Positions 20,214-29,229 are shown, counted from the first letter of the stretch. The stretch is DNA of 64,000 nucleotides from Rhizobiales bacterium 62-47 (GCA_001899255.1 MKVX01000005.1:124001-188000), one strand, 5' to 3'. A program made the numbers and translations. Notes: generated by a model from the letters alone, not told the origin.

Positions 20214-21917
20214 TCAGAATACGGTGCCGGCGTTCATCGCGAGATGCTCGACGATGGGGCCGAGGGCGAGCGCCGGGAAGAAGGTCAGGCCGCCCATGAT
20301 GAGGATGACGCCGACGACGAGGCCGACGAACAGTCCGCCGGTGGTCGGGAACGTGCCCGTTGAGGGCGGAATGGATTTCTTCTCCGCGAGCGAGCCGGCT
20401 ATGGCCATGGCCGGAACGATCATCAGGAAGCGGCCGACGAACATCGCGCAGGCACCCGTCAAGTTGTAGAACAGCGTGTTGCCTGTGAGACCCGCGAAGG
20501 CCGAGCCGTTGTTGCCCGTCTGCGACGAATAGGCATAGAGCACCTCGGTGAAGCCGTGCGGACCGGCGTTCGCCATCGAGGCCACGCCCGTGGGCAGCAC
20601 CACGGCTACGGCCGACCAGCCCAGGATCATCAGCGGCAGGATCAGGATCGCGAGCATCGCCATCTTGACCTCGCGCGCCTCGATCTTCTTGCCGACATAT
20701 TCCGGCGTGCGGCCGACCATCAGGCCCGCGACGAAGATCGCGAGGATGACAAACAGCAGCATGCCGTACATGCCGGCGCCGACACCGCCGACGATGATCT
20801 CGCCGAGCTGCATGTTAATCAGCGGGATCATGCCGCCAAACGCAGTGAAGCTGTCGTGCATGGCGTTGACGGCGCCACAGGAGGCCGCGGTGGTGATGAC
20901 AGCGAACAGCGAGGATGCGACGATGCCGAAGCGGACCTCCTTGCCCTCCATGTTGCCGCCGGTCAAACCGAGCGCCTGCAGCGTGGACGTACCCTGAGCT
21001 TCCGCCCAATACGCGACCGCGACGCCGGCGACGAACAGCACGCCCATCACGGCGAGGATCGCCCAGCCCTGGCGCTGGTTGCCGACCATGCGGCCGAACA
21101 CGTTGGTGAGCGCGGCGCCGAGCACGAAGATCGATAGCATCTGCACGAAGTTCGACAGCGCGGTCGGGTTCTCGAAGGGGTGTGACGCGTTGGCGTTGAA
21201 GAAGCCGCCACCATTGGTGCCGAGCATCTTGATCGCGACCTGCGAGGCGACCGGGCCGACCGCGATGGTCTGCTTCGCGCCTTCCAGCGTGGTCGCCTCG
21301 ACATAGGGGCCCAGGGTCTGCGGCATGCCCTGCCAGACCAGGAACAGCGCGAAGACGACGCAGATCGGCAGGAGAACGTAGAGCGTGCAGCGGGTGACAT
21401 CGACCCAGAAATTGCCGACGGTGCGCATCGAGGCGCGAGCGAAGCCGCGGATCAGGGCGACCGCGAGCACGATGCCGGTCGCCGCCGAGAGGAAATTCTG
21501 GTGGGTCAGGCCGACCATCTGCGTCAGATAGGACAGCGTGCTCTCGCCGCCGTAGTTCTGCCAGTTGGTGTTGGTGATGAAGGAGATCGCGGTGTTGAAG
21601 GAGAGATCCTCGGCGACCGCCGACTGCCCGGCCGGATTGAAGGGCAACATGGCCTGCAGCCGCATCAGCCCGTAGATGATCAGGAAGCCGCCGACATGAA
21701 ACAGGAGCATCGCGACCGTATAGGTCAGCCAATGCTGCTCGCGCTTCTCGTCGACGCCTGAGATCCAGTAGATCCCGGCCTCGACGGGGCGCAGGACCGG
21801 CGACAGGAAGGTGCGCTCGCCATTGAAGACACGCGTCATGTAGCCGCCGACCGGCTTTGCAAGCGCGACGATGATCGCGCAGTAGAGGATGATCTGGAGC
21901 CAACCGATCACGGTCAT
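20214..21917 (-). CDS. kdpA: Potassium-transporting ATPase, channel subunit KdpA
   Basis: A protein of 567 residues with about ten membrane helices. It is related to the KtrB/TrkH channel superfamily, with four selectivity-loop repeats (for example [43 protein letters not shown] and [12 protein letters not shown]). It binds and passes potassium in the KdpFABC pump. The ATG overlaps the stop of the small membrane ORF before it (ATGA), so its translation may be coupled to that ORF. Confidence 0.97.
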   Translation of the reverse strand: MTVIGWLQIILYCAIIVALAKPVGGYMTRVFNGERTFLSPVLRPVEAGIYWISGVDEKREQHWLTYTVAMLLFHVGGFLIIYGLMRLQAMLPFNPAGQSAVAEDLSFNTAISFITNTNWQNYGGESTLSYLTQMVGLTHQNFLSAATGIVLAVALIRGFARASMRTVGNFWVDVTRCTLYVLLPICVVFALFLVWQGMPQTLGPYVEATTLEGAKQTIAVGPVASQVAIKMLGTNGGGFFNANASHPFENPTALSNFVQMLSIFVLGAALTNVFGRMVGNQRQGWAILAVMGVLFVAGVAVAYWAEAQGTSTLQALGLTGGNMEGKEVRFGIVASSLFAVITTAASCGAVNAMHDSFTAFGGMIPLINMQLGEIIVGGVGAGMYGMLLFVILAIFVAGLMVGRTPEYVGKKIEAREVKMAMLAILILPLMILGWSAVAVVLPTGVASMANAGPHGFTEVLYAYSSQTGNNGSAFAGLTGNTLFYNLTGACAMFVGRFLMIVPAMAIAGSLAEKKSIPPSTGTFPTTGGLFVGLVVGVILIMGGLTFFPALALGPIVEHLAMNAGTVF

Positions 21918-22039
21918 GGTTTATGTCCTCGGCATCGAGCTTTGATGAACTGTCCTGAGCGCAAAAGCGCGACAAGCAAAGCAAGCAGGAAGACGACGAG
22001 AACGGCGTCCGCCAGCAGCAGCTTCAAGAGAAGGAGCAC
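21914..22039 (-). CDS. 41-residue membrane peptide between kdpF and kdpA
   Basis: A GTG-started frame one base after the kdpF stop, ending in ATGA overlap with kdpA. The product is a single hydrophobic helix ([19 protein letters not shown]) flanked by Lys and by a basic tail ([15 protein letters not shown]). The spacing on both sides (1 base and a 4-base overlap) argues that it is translated. It may be a second KdpF-like stabilising peptide, or a frame that serves only to couple ribosomes from kdpF to kdpA. I know no name for it. Confidence 0.5.
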   Translation of the reverse strand: MLLLLKLLLADAVLVVFLLALLVALLRSGQFIKARCRGHKP

Positions 22040-22040
22040 G

Positions 22041-22130
22041 TCAGTAGCGCTCGGGCCGCAGCAGCGCGTAGGTCAGGTAGATGAGCAGACCTAACGAGAC
22101 GGCACCGGCTAGCGTATAGTCGAAAATCAT
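22041..22130 (-). CDS. kdpF: KdpF small subunit
   Basis: A peptide of 29 residues matching KdpF in length and pattern: MIFDYTLAGAVSLGLL, then IYLTYALLRPERY at the end. It is a single membrane helix that stabilises the KdpABC complex. It lies at the usual place before kdpA, although a second small frame separates the two here. Confidence 0.88.
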   Translation of the reverse strand: MIFDYTLAGAVSLGLLIYLTYALLRPERY

Positions 22131-22143
22131 GACCGCTCTCCCG

Positions 22144-22227
22144 TCACAGCCGTTCGCAGCCGTAGGTGTAGCCGATCGCCAGCGCAAACAGTCCGAGGGC
22201 CAGCGCCAGCATCAGAATGTCCATCAT
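22144..22227 (-). CDS. 27-residue membrane peptide at the head of the kdp operon
   Basis: The start is a double ATG behind GAGGAG (spacing 8 bases), the best ribosome site in the operon. The product is one hydrophobic helix (ILMLALALGLFALAIGY) ending TYGCERL. It stops 13 bases before kdpF starts. Similar tiny proteins ending in a Cys-acidic/basic-Arg-Leu motif are, from memory, seen ahead of kdpF in related bacteria, but they have no assigned role. It may be an additional subunit or a leader peptide. Confidence 0.6.
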   Translation of the reverse strand: MMDILMLALALGLFALAIGYTYGCERL

Positions 22228-22592
22228 AGAAATACTCCTCGTCGCGCCTATTCCCTGACGCAACTATTCCTCTGTTTTCGGGCGTTCCGATTGCGATATG
22301 TCAAAGGCAACGCATTCTCGCGCCAGCCGGGAACGTAGCCACGCTGAATTGCCACTTCAGCCATAGGTTTTCGAGATGAGGGCGATATCGAAGTTATAGG
22401 AATCTCATAAGTACGCGACCGCACTCGACTCCATCTCGGTTGTGAAGCCTAGCCGCGCTATCCGGTAACGGACTGCAGTCACGCTTATGAAATTCTTATT
22501 TTTCTGCAGGCCGACTCGCCTCGTTTTCGAATGCCCTTTCAGACCATGTTAGCCGGGCCGGCCGCGGTGGGGCCGGTGTCGAGAACACGCCC
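22228..22592. other. Divergent intergenic region upstream of kdp
   Basis: No gene recognised. It must contain the kdp promoter on the minus strand (a TTGACA-like hexamer is seen about 90 bases before the first small gene, without a good -10) and the promoter of the plus-strand gene at 22593. I could not define a KdpE site. Confidence 0.35.
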
Positions 22593-23075
22593 ATGACTGT
22601 CCTCTCTCTGACCGACGTCGGCCAGCCTTTCGATCCGTTGGCGCTTACCGAGCGGTTGCGTATCGCGCATGTGGTCACTCGCCCGCTGATGCAGGACATC
22701 CTGGATAAGGCCTGCCGGCGCTTTCCCTCGCTCGGCCAGACCGAAAGGAAAGCACGCCTGATGCGGTTCATCGATGCGGAAGCCTGGGCTGATGCCGCCC
22801 TGACCCTGCTTGAGCTCGAATTGCCGCTCTGGCGCGTTCGCCGCATCGCTTACGATCAGGGAGAATGGTATTGCGCCATCTCGCGCGAGCGCGAGTTGCC
22901 CGAGTGGCTGGACAGTTCGATCGACGCACGGCATGCGGATTTCTCACTTGCCCTGCTTTCGGGCTTCATCGAGGCGCAAGTGCTGAGCGCACATGCGGCG
23001 CGACCGAGCGTTCCCACTGTCCGCCAGACATTGCACCCTCACTACGAGCCGACAGCTGCGATAATTTTTTGCTAA
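22593..23075 (+). CDS. Conserved hypothetical protein, cytosolic
   Basis: A protein of 160 residues, starting ATG then TVLSLTDVGQPFDPL. It has no signal peptide or membrane segment and is rich in Arg, Leu and acidic residues, mostly helical in look (TLLELELPLWRVRRIAYDQGEWYC). It has the composition and codon use of a real gene. The WYCAISRERELPEWLD stretch is the most distinctive part. I do not recognise the family. It lies divergent to kdp. Confidence 0.65.
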   Translation: MTVLSLTDVGQPFDPLALTERLRIAHVVTRPLMQDILDKACRRFPSLGQTERKARLMRFIDAEAWADAALTLLELELPLWRVRRIAYDQGEWYCAISRERELPEWLDSSIDARHADFSLALLSGFIEAQVLSAHAARPSVPTVRQTLHPHYEPTAAIIFC

Positions 23076-23116
23076 CGCGTACCAGGCGATCTTAGACCTT
23101 GGCGCGATCTCCGGAC

Positions 23117-23380
23117 ATGCCGCTGATATTCAGATCCGCAAGGATTCTTGTGCGATTCGCCGCGCGCATCCTGCTGCTCGCGGGCTTTGCTGCATTCAGC
23201 AGCGTCGGGTTCGGCAGGGCCCTTGCAGCGCTGCTCTGGATGGCCATCATTCTCTGCGCGGTCGTCGGTATCCTCAGACGAGAGCCGCTGTTCGGAAGCG
23301 AGCTCAACCATTGGGACGAACGCGTCGCATTCGGCGCGCTCTTTGCCCGGGTCCGCCTCGTCAACGATCCCGGCACCTGA
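23117..23380 (+). CDS. Small membrane protein, hypothetical
   Basis: A protein of 87 residues from ATG at 23117 (a TTG six codons earlier is possible). Two hydrophobic helices are seen: ILLLAGFAAFSSVGFGRA and LAALLWMAIILCAVVGIL. A polar C-terminal tail follows (SELNHWDERVAFGALFARV). It lies 41 bases after the previous gene and may be cotranscribed. Function unknown. Confidence 0.55.
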   Translation: MPLIFRSARILVRFAARILLLAGFAAFSSVGFGRALAALLWMAIILCAVVGILRREPLFGSELNHWDERVAFGALFARVRLVNDPGT

Positions 23381-23576
23381 ACTGCCCGGCTCCTCGTGCA
23401 TTATGACGTTCTTATGAGACCGTCGTCCTTCCGCCCTCGAAAGCATATTCGCAAGGCTGGATATTGGCGAGCAAGTTACTTAGAGCACGCCCGCCGCCAA
23501 TTCTCGCAACATTCGCGACAAGCGGACAGCCGCAAACGGCGAACACGGATTTGCGCCGATCAGAAGGATTAAGCCA

Positions 23577-23875
23577 GTGAAGTTCGTCGAACCTCCTTCG
23601 TGCAGCTCCATTTCGACTGTCGTATTCATCGGCCGCAATCGCCGGGACAGTGGGTCGCCCAGGAACAGAACGGGGTCTATGGCGGAGTGTTCGTCAGCTG
23701 CGCCCAGGCCATCAAATATGTGCGGGTAGAGAACGGCCAACATCTCGAGACCATAATCGAGCTACCGTGCGAAATCGAACTCGACATGGCCGGCAGCCGC
23801 ACCTCACCGGGTGGCGCTTCGCTTGGTCGGTCACCTTTCAAGGGAGGGCGTCGATGCTCCAGCTTCATGCTTTAA
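23577..23875 (+). pseudogene. Small conserved protein broken by a one-base frameshift
   Basis: A GTG at 23577 behind AAGGA opens a frame reading VKFVEPPS and STVVFIGRNRR. One base out of frame the same protein seems to continue GQWVAQEQNGVYGGVFVS, then AIKYVRVENGQHLETIIELP and ELDMAG. Adding one G to the GGG at 23644-23646 would join both halves into a protein of about 99 residues. The pattern (GRNxRGxWVxQEQNGxYGG ... ELDM) is familiar from small rhizobial proteins of unknown role. Confidence 0.5.
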
Positions 23876-23902
23876 CCTCGGATCGTGATCAGGTCGTCGA
23901 CC

Positions 23903-24010
23903 ATGATCACGATAACGCATCGCTCCATGCTCAATCGCGCCATCGTAGCCGGCAAGGACAGCCGCGAATTGTACCTTGCGTTGCGCCGGCGCGGCTCGGT
24001 CCGCATCTGA
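23903..24010 (+). CDS. Possible 35-residue protein
   Basis: ATG, then ITITHRSMLNRAIVAGKDS, ending RELYLALRRRGSVRI before TGA. Amphipathic and basic. There is no clear ribosome site. It may be a small gene or the end of a decayed one; it sits between the frameshifted gene and the tRNA. Confidence 0.25.
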   Translation: MITITHRSMLNRAIVAGKDSRELYLALRRRGSVRI

Positions 24011-24128
24011 CTACCGTCAGCCTTTCACCCGCGCAAGGCGATCCGGGCACGGGCGAACTTAGCGACGCCGTGTGGCTCGATAAACCTGGGCGTAGAAAAA
24101 TACCCAGAAAAACAATCGGTGCTATATA

Positions 24129-24218
24129 TGGCGGAGAGGGAGGGATTCGAACCCCCGATAGGCTTGCACCTATGCCGCATTTCGAGTGCGGTGCATTCAA
24201 CCACTCTGCCACCTCTCC
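24129..24218 (-). tRNA. tRNA-Ser (CGA)
   Basis: A 90-nt class II tRNA on the minus strand. The acceptor GGAGAGG pairs with CCTCTCC, the discriminator is G and the CCA end is encoded (TGG at 24129-24131 on the plus strand). The anticodon arm is GCACT-CGA-AATGC type, giving anticodon CGA. The long variable arm and T loop GGGGGTTCGAATCCC are intact. It reads UCG serine codons. Confidence 0.95.
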
Positions 24219-24763
24219 AGATGCCAAACGGGCGGCGATGCCGCCCCAGCGCGTTGGAAGCCCCGTTGGCTGCGGTTCGCGCCGGCAGGTTCCGCTTCGT
24301 ATCGAATGGAAGCCGTCCCGCGCGAGCCGGTGCCCGCGGAATCTCGCGCGCTCGGTCGGGGCGTGTTCTAGGCGAGGATGGCGCGGCAGACAAGGCGGCG
24401 GCGAATTTAAATCCGGCCGCCGCGGCATGAATGCGGTCCATCCGGCCGGCCTGCTCCGGATTGACGACGGTGCGGCCCACCCGGACCGCCGTCGGCAGCG
24501 GTGTGTGCCGTTCCCCGATGGAGCTACAGGCAAACACGGCCAGCCGAAACGGCGGGGGAAGACTTAAGCCGGGGACCGGCAAGGCCGTGGGCGGCCCGCC
24601 TGCTCATCCGCGGACCGGCGACCCGCCGCCATCCGACACACTCTATATTCTATATAAGGGCTGCCATAGAAAAGCTGCGACAAGCCGCATCGCGACCGCG
24701 CCGAGGCCCCCGCGACGGCGGGCGGTCGGCAGGAACCCGTCAGGCGCAAAGCCTCGCCGCGAT
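24219..24763. other. 545-base stretch without a recognised gene
   Basis: G+C-rich sequence between tRNA-Ser and the kinase-like gene. Long open frames exist on both strands, but their products are Arg/Pro/Ala-rich and look like shadows. A local AT-rich block (tctatattctatataag, near 24640) may be a promoter or a small regulatory site. Confidence 0.3.
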
Positions 24764-25903
24764 TCAATCCTTGTTTTTCTTCTCTTTGTCCTTGGCCTTC
24801 TTGTCGCTCTTGTCGTCGACGTCCTTCTTGTCCTTGTCCTTGTCCTTGTTCTTGCGGTTGGTGAAGCGCGCATTGCCGAGACCGGTGCCGATCGTCAGCA
24901 CGCCCCAGCGCGTCACATCCTGCATATAGGGCATTTCGCTCAGGCCCTGCGCCACGCCGTCATTGTGCATCAGCACCGTGGTATCGTGCTCGCCGATCAT
25001 CGGAATCGCCTCGAACATGCTGGTCGGCAGGTTGAATTTGCTGCTCTCCCAATTGCCCGGCAGGTTTTGCGCGCCCTTTTCGATCGAACCGTCCTCGTCG
25101 ATGACGCCGGGGCACGAGATGCCGATGAACGGCGCCAGCTTCAGCCCCTCGCTGTCGGCGGCGGCGATCAGATCCTTCAGCATCTTGACCAGCCGCTTCA
25201 CCGCGCCTTCGCGGGTCGGCTCGTCGTCGGCGTGGCGCCACAGCTCGGACTTCCACACCCCGGCCTTGGACAGGTCCTTCGCCTTCTTCCATTTGGTCTC
25301 GACCACGCCGCAACGAATATTGGAGCCGCCGATATCGACCGCGAGAATGCTGTCATAGGCCTCGAAGATCCACGACGGCGCCAGATGCAGGCAGCCGATC
25401 AGTCCCGCTTCGTCAGGATCGAAACGGATCGGGATCAGGTGGATCTTGTGGCCCTCGGCCTTCAGGATCAGGTCGGTGCGGGCAATCGCCAGTTCGCCGA
25501 CGCGGCTCTGGCGAAAGCCGCCGCCGACGACGATGCATTCGGTGCCCGCCCATGCCTTGGTCTTGAGGAAGCGCCCAGTGACGTAAGCCAGTTCCTGGGC
25601 GAATTCCTCGATGGCGCCGTGCACCACCGCCGCTGCTTCGATGTCGTCGCCGAGCAGCGCCGCGTCCAGCGTGCTCTTGCCGATGTCCGTCGACGCCTTG
25701 TCGCCGAGCGGATCGTCGCCGTTCTTGCGGAGCGGCTTGCGCAGGTCCTCGAGAATGCGCTGGAAGGCGCCCTTGCTGGCGCGGTCGCCAAGGAAACCGT
25801 CGTCGTCCTTGAGCTCGATATTGTAGCTGTCGACCTCGACCGACGGCAGGCGCGCGACGCCATGCTTGCCGATGCCGGCGGTGGTTGCAGTCCCTTCGGC
25901 CAT
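24764..25903 (-). CDS. ROK-type sugar kinase fold with swapped halves and a Lys/Asp tail
   Basis: A protein of 379 residues; the ATG has AGAAGGGG 5 bases before it. The sequence matches ROK kinases, but in the wrong order. Residues about 40-180 look like the C-terminal half (GDDIEAAAVVHGAIEEFA, CIVVGGGFRQSRVGEL, FDPDEAGLIG). Residues about 190-350 look like the N-terminal half (ILAVDIGGSNIRCGVVE phosphate loop, GISCPGVIDEDGSIEKG, VLMHNDGVAQGLSE, LTIGTGLGNARF). The usual zinc motif (CxCGxxGC) is absent. The last 30 residues are a Lys/Asp run (KNKDKDKDKKDVDDKSDKK). It keeps the ATP loop and the catalytic Asp candidate (HND), so kinase activity is possible; the substrate is unknown. It is divergent from the large exported protein. 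Confidence 0.75.
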   Translation of the reverse strand: MAEGTATTAGIGKHGVARLPSVEVDSYNIELKDDDGFLGDRASKGAFQRILEDLRKPLRKNGDDPLGDKASTDIGKSTLDAALLGDDIEAAAVVHGAIEEFAQELAYVTGRFLKTKAWAGTECIVVGGGFRQSRVGELAIARTDLILKAEGHKIHLIPIRFDPDEAGLIGCLHLAPSWIFEAYDSILAVDIGGSNIRCGVVETKWKKAKDLSKAGVWKSELWRHADDEPTREGAVKRLVKMLKDLIAAADSEGLKLAPFIGISCPGVIDEDGSIEKGAQNLPGNWESSKFNLPTSMFEAIPMIGEHDTTVLMHNDGVAQGLSEMPYMQDVTRWGVLTIGTGLGNARFTNRKNKDKDKDKKDVDDKSDKKAKDKEKKNKD

Positions 25904-26282
25904 TGGACCCCTTCTGCCTTGCTGGTGGGTAGCCGCTGATAACGACGCGGGAACCGGATAGTTGCAGCGCACCCGACGATTGTTCGGCGCCCCCGGTCAA
26001 ATCGTCGCATCACCGCCCCTCGCGCGCGCCGATCGCAACCGGCACATCGAGCAAGGAATCCTCTGGAATCAGCAGGCTATGCGTCCGGACCGCGACGCGC
26101 GGGCCTGCCGGATACTCCGCACATTAACCCTGCGCGTTAATGCCAGCGATGCTGCCGTCTGGTGCCGCGAAAATTTTGATGCTTACGTTCGGCGCAGACT
26201 GCGAAGCATTTTTCACACGACCCAGTTTTTCACGCCGCGTCGTTGCGCGGAAACATTACCGGCATATTCGGGGCATTTCATT
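25904..26282. other. Divergent intergenic region
   Basis: The region between the ROK-like gene and the exported protein. A plus-strand frame is open through it (from 25962), but its product is Arg-rich and lacks protein-like features, and the signal peptide begins only at 26283. It must carry the two divergent promoters, which I could not locate with confidence. Confidence 0.4.
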
Positions 26283-29111
26283 GTGACGTTTTCTTACCGG
26301 AGCTGCTCGCTCGTCGTCGCCTGCACATTGGCCTTTACCGGTTCAGCTCTTGCAAACGATCTCGCCGGCAGCTGGCAAGGCAGCTATTCCTGCGGCGCGA
26401 ACCGCAACATCGCCTTCACGCTCGACCTGCAAAAATCCGAATCCAGATTCGAGGGGACTTTCCGCTTCGCCGCGCCGAACGCACGCAGCAAAGGCGGTGT
26501 GTACAAGGTCAGCGGCAGCATCGACGCCAAGGGCGCCTTCACCTTCGTGCCGCGCGAATGGATCGAACGACCCACCGGCACCACCTCGCTCGGGCTGGTC
26601 GGGCGCCTGCGCGACAATGGCTTGATGATCGAAGGCACCATGCCCGGTTGCGGCGGCGTCGGCGACACTTTCACAGCCTCGCGTCACGCCGTCGCGCTGC
26701 CAGCAGCGAACGCCGCCGCGAATGCGCCGGTCAGCAAACCGCAACCGCCGAGCGGCGGCAATCTCCAGGGGCACTGGCGCGGCACGCTGTCGTGCACCGC
26801 ACGACGGCGCGACGCCGAAACCCACGACGCGCAGGCCGACATCGTTCAGGACGGCAACCAGCTGGCTGCGGTGTTTCGCTTCAAGATGCCCACCCCTGCG
26901 CGCCAGGGCGTTGCCGAAACCGCCGAGAATGTCGTCGTCACCACCGGCCGCACGGACGGAAACGTGGTGAGGTTCGACAGTGGTTTTGTCGTCGAGGGGA
27001 ACGCGCGGTTCTCCTTCAGCGTCGATGCTGCGGGGCTCGATCCGTCGGGCAAGCAGATGACCGGCAACCTGACGGCTTCCGAGTGTCAGCAGATCAGGCT
27101 CGAACGCAAGGGCGCCAGCAAGCCGGTCGCGTTCGACAGTAAAATTGCCGGCGTCTGGACTCACCCCGGACGCGGCCATACCGACCTGACGTTGTCGCTC
27201 GGCAACGATGCGCTATTGCCGTTCGCCGAACTGATCGCCTCCACGCCCAACGATCAACCACCCGCCGCGCGCGATCGGCTGCGGCGCGTGCTGGTGCCGC
27301 TCCACGCCGACGATCGCCGGACCGTACTCGTCGTCGCCGGGACTCGCGACGCAACCGGGGTGTTTCGTCCGGAAGCTGCAGGCCCACGCCACCATGTGCT
27401 GTCGGACATTCGCGTCTTTACACTGTCGTCCGCTGGCGCCGGCGACGGCCTGACGTTGACCCGGGTGTGGAGCACCCGGCAAATCTGGCGGGCGCATGGC
27501 GACAGCCATCAGGACGCGGCGCGCAGGTCGACGGACGACATGCTGCTGACACGCGCCGACAAGACCTTGCAGGGACAACTCGACGCCGGGCGCGCGCCAC
27601 CGGTCAAACTGGCAAGCGGCATCGGCGGGCAGATCGCGGCCGCATCGTCGCGTGAAGATCAATGCAATGTGCTGCAGGCCTGGATCGCGCCGTTCATCGC
27701 GGGTGCCGACCTCAACCGCATGAGCATCGATGCCGGCACGCGCATGATCGTAAATGCTTTCGCCAACCCTGCGTTCGTGCCGGTATTCGGCCTGCCCTTC
27801 GCGGATATGCAGGAAACGCACCGGCGTTCGATCTGGGAATTGATGCAGCAGCATTGCGTCCGCGCCATGAAGATGCAGGCGCTCAACAATATCGCGGTAA
27901 CCAATCCGTTCCTGAATGAACGTCACTTCGTCAACGTCGCGTCGCTGTTGTCGAACCGCGCCGAAGCGGACAAGTGGTTCGACGAAATGGTCCAGACCGT
28001 CGCGCGGCTGCCGCTGGAGCGGCCGTCGCTCGACCGGATCGCGGCCATCGGCAAGGAAGCGACGAGCCGCTATGGCGACACCACGCCGGCCCGCAAGCAG
28101 GCGTTCGAGGACAGCCTCAAGAACAGGACCAATCAGGTGCTGGAGAGCGTTTTCAGTCAGGACCTGAAGACGCTGCTCGCCGCCGACGACAGTCTCGCGA
28201 CGCTGACCAAGATGTCCGATCTGCTCGGCAGCATCGACAAGTCGACGTTGCCGCAGGAGCCGCGGCGCGCCCTGATCCAGCAGGCGGCGCCGAAAGCGAT
28301 CGCCATTGCGCAGCCGCTTTACGCCAAGGCCGCGGCGCAAGCCGAAGCGGCGCCGCAATCGCTCGACGGACTCGCGGCCATCCGGCGCATCTGGGCGGAA
28401 CTGGCGCCGGTGTCGCGCATGATGGCGGCGCATTTCCCGCCGGAGCGGGACAATCCGTTGCGTGCGGTCTCGGCGCGCGAGCGCAACCTGCTGGACGACA
28501 CCGCGATCCAGCAGGCGTTCCGAACCGCGATGCTGGCGGTCAAACCGGCGGGCGATCCGGAAGCCGGCGTACGCAACGAAGCCTTGAAATATGTCGATGC
28601 GCGGATCATCGACGAGGGGCCGGGGGCAATGCGCGCCTATCGGACCGCGGTCAGCGACGGTGTCGTGCGCGCCGAAATGCGGCTGATCGATTTCAGCGCA
28701 GGCAGCGCCCTGACCGAGCCCGGCGAGCCCAGCGCCGAGGATATCTTCCTGCTGGTCCATCAGCGGCTGACCAAGGCCAATCAATCGATCCGCGATCTGG
28801 AGCGGCAATGCCTGTCCGGCGGCTACCGCAACGATCCGGTCCTCGGCATCGAGTGCCTGCAGATTCTGGCGCTCACCGGCGGCAAGGGCGGCATGCGGGT
28901 GCGCCTCACCGCGTTCAAGAAGATCAGCTGCGCCAAGGATGCCGGCCAGGGCCGCTACCGCTGCCTGTTCTCGGTCGCGCACACCAGCAACAGCCCGTTG
29001 ATCACCGGACGGATGGGCCAACTTTTTGCGACCCCGGGCGTGCAGGACAATCTTTTCATCCGCAATACCGACGGCTGGACCATGGTCAGCGGTGGCCGCG
29101 ATGCGCGCTAG
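26283..29111 (+). CDS. Large exported protein of unknown function
   Basis: A protein of 942 residues. I set the start at GTG 26283 because it gives a proper signal peptide (TFSYRSCSLVVACTLAFTGS, then ALAND). Two N-terminal repeats of about 110 residues follow (DLAGSWQGSYSCGANRNIAF and NLQGHWRGTLSCTARRR), each Gly/Trp-started with a Cys, like small beta-barrel domains. Then comes a third segment opening GVWTHPGRGHTDLTLSLGN, and a long mostly helical part (about 440-870) rich in Ala and Arg. The end has four Cys (RQCLSG, IECLQI, KISCAK, RYRCLF), perhaps two disulfides. I do not recognise a family. A periplasmic location is inferred. It precedes rplU but ends 277 bases before it. Confidence 0.7.
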   Translation: MTFSYRSCSLVVACTLAFTGSALANDLAGSWQGSYSCGANRNIAFTLDLQKSESRFEGTFRFAAPNARSKGGVYKVSGSIDAKGAFTFVPREWIERPTGTTSLGLVGRLRDNGLMIEGTMPGCGGVGDTFTASRHAVALPAANAAANAPVSKPQPPSGGNLQGHWRGTLSCTARRRDAETHDAQADIVQDGNQLAAVFRFKMPTPARQGVAETAENVVVTTGRTDGNVVRFDSGFVVEGNARFSFSVDAAGLDPSGKQMTGNLTASECQQIRLERKGASKPVAFDSKIAGVWTHPGRGHTDLTLSLGNDALLPFAELIASTPNDQPPAARDRLRRVLVPLHADDRRTVLVVAGTRDATGVFRPEAAGPRHHVLSDIRVFTLSSAGAGDGLTLTRVWSTRQIWRAHGDSHQDAARRSTDDMLLTRADKTLQGQLDAGRAPPVKLASGIGGQIAAASSREDQCNVLQAWIAPFIAGADLNRMSIDAGTRMIVNAFANPAFVPVFGLPFADMQETHRRSIWELMQQHCVRAMKMQALNNIAVTNPFLNERHFVNVASLLSNRAEADKWFDEMVQTVARLPLERPSLDRIAAIGKEATSRYGDTTPARKQAFEDSLKNRTNQVLESVFSQDLKTLLAADDSLATLTKMSDLLGSIDKSTLPQEPRRALIQQAAPKAIAIAQPLYAKAAAQAEAAPQSLDGLAAIRRIWAELAPVSRMMAAHFPPERDNPLRAVSARERNLLDDTAIQQAFRTAMLAVKPAGDPEAGVRNEALKYVDARIIDEGPGAMRAYRTAVSDGVVRAEMRLIDFSAGSALTEPGEPSAEDIFLLVHQRLTKANQSIRDLERQCLSGGYRNDPVLGIECLQILALTGGKGGMRVRLTAFKKISCAKDAGQGRYRCLFSVAHTSNSPLITGRMGQLFATPGVQDNLFIRNTDGWTMVSGGRDAR

Positions 29112-29201
29112 CGGCAGCGGCCTGACGCCCGCGGGCGCCGCCGGAATCGCCGCAAATCCGCTAAATCCGGCATTTTCGGCGGCACTGGGCGGGCGTTTGC
29201 C

Positions 29202-29229
29202 TTGACTCCCCTCGCCGGGCCGCTATAAA
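29202..29229 (+). promoter_or_regulatory. Sigma-70 promoter of rplU-rpmA
   Basis: TTGACT (29202-29207), a 16-base spacer, then TATAAA (29224-29229). It is close to consensus and points at rplU, leaving a leader of about 150 bases. The leader is G+C-rich with short inverted repeats and could host ribosomal-protein feedback control. Confidence 0.75.

Noticed and set aside
22262-22288. EcfG promoter upstream of kdp
   Set aside because: GGAAC is present on the minus strand but the GTT lies two bases too far away.
25962-26282. N-terminal extension of the large exported protein
   Set aside because: It would place about 107 Arg-rich residues before a perfect signal peptide.
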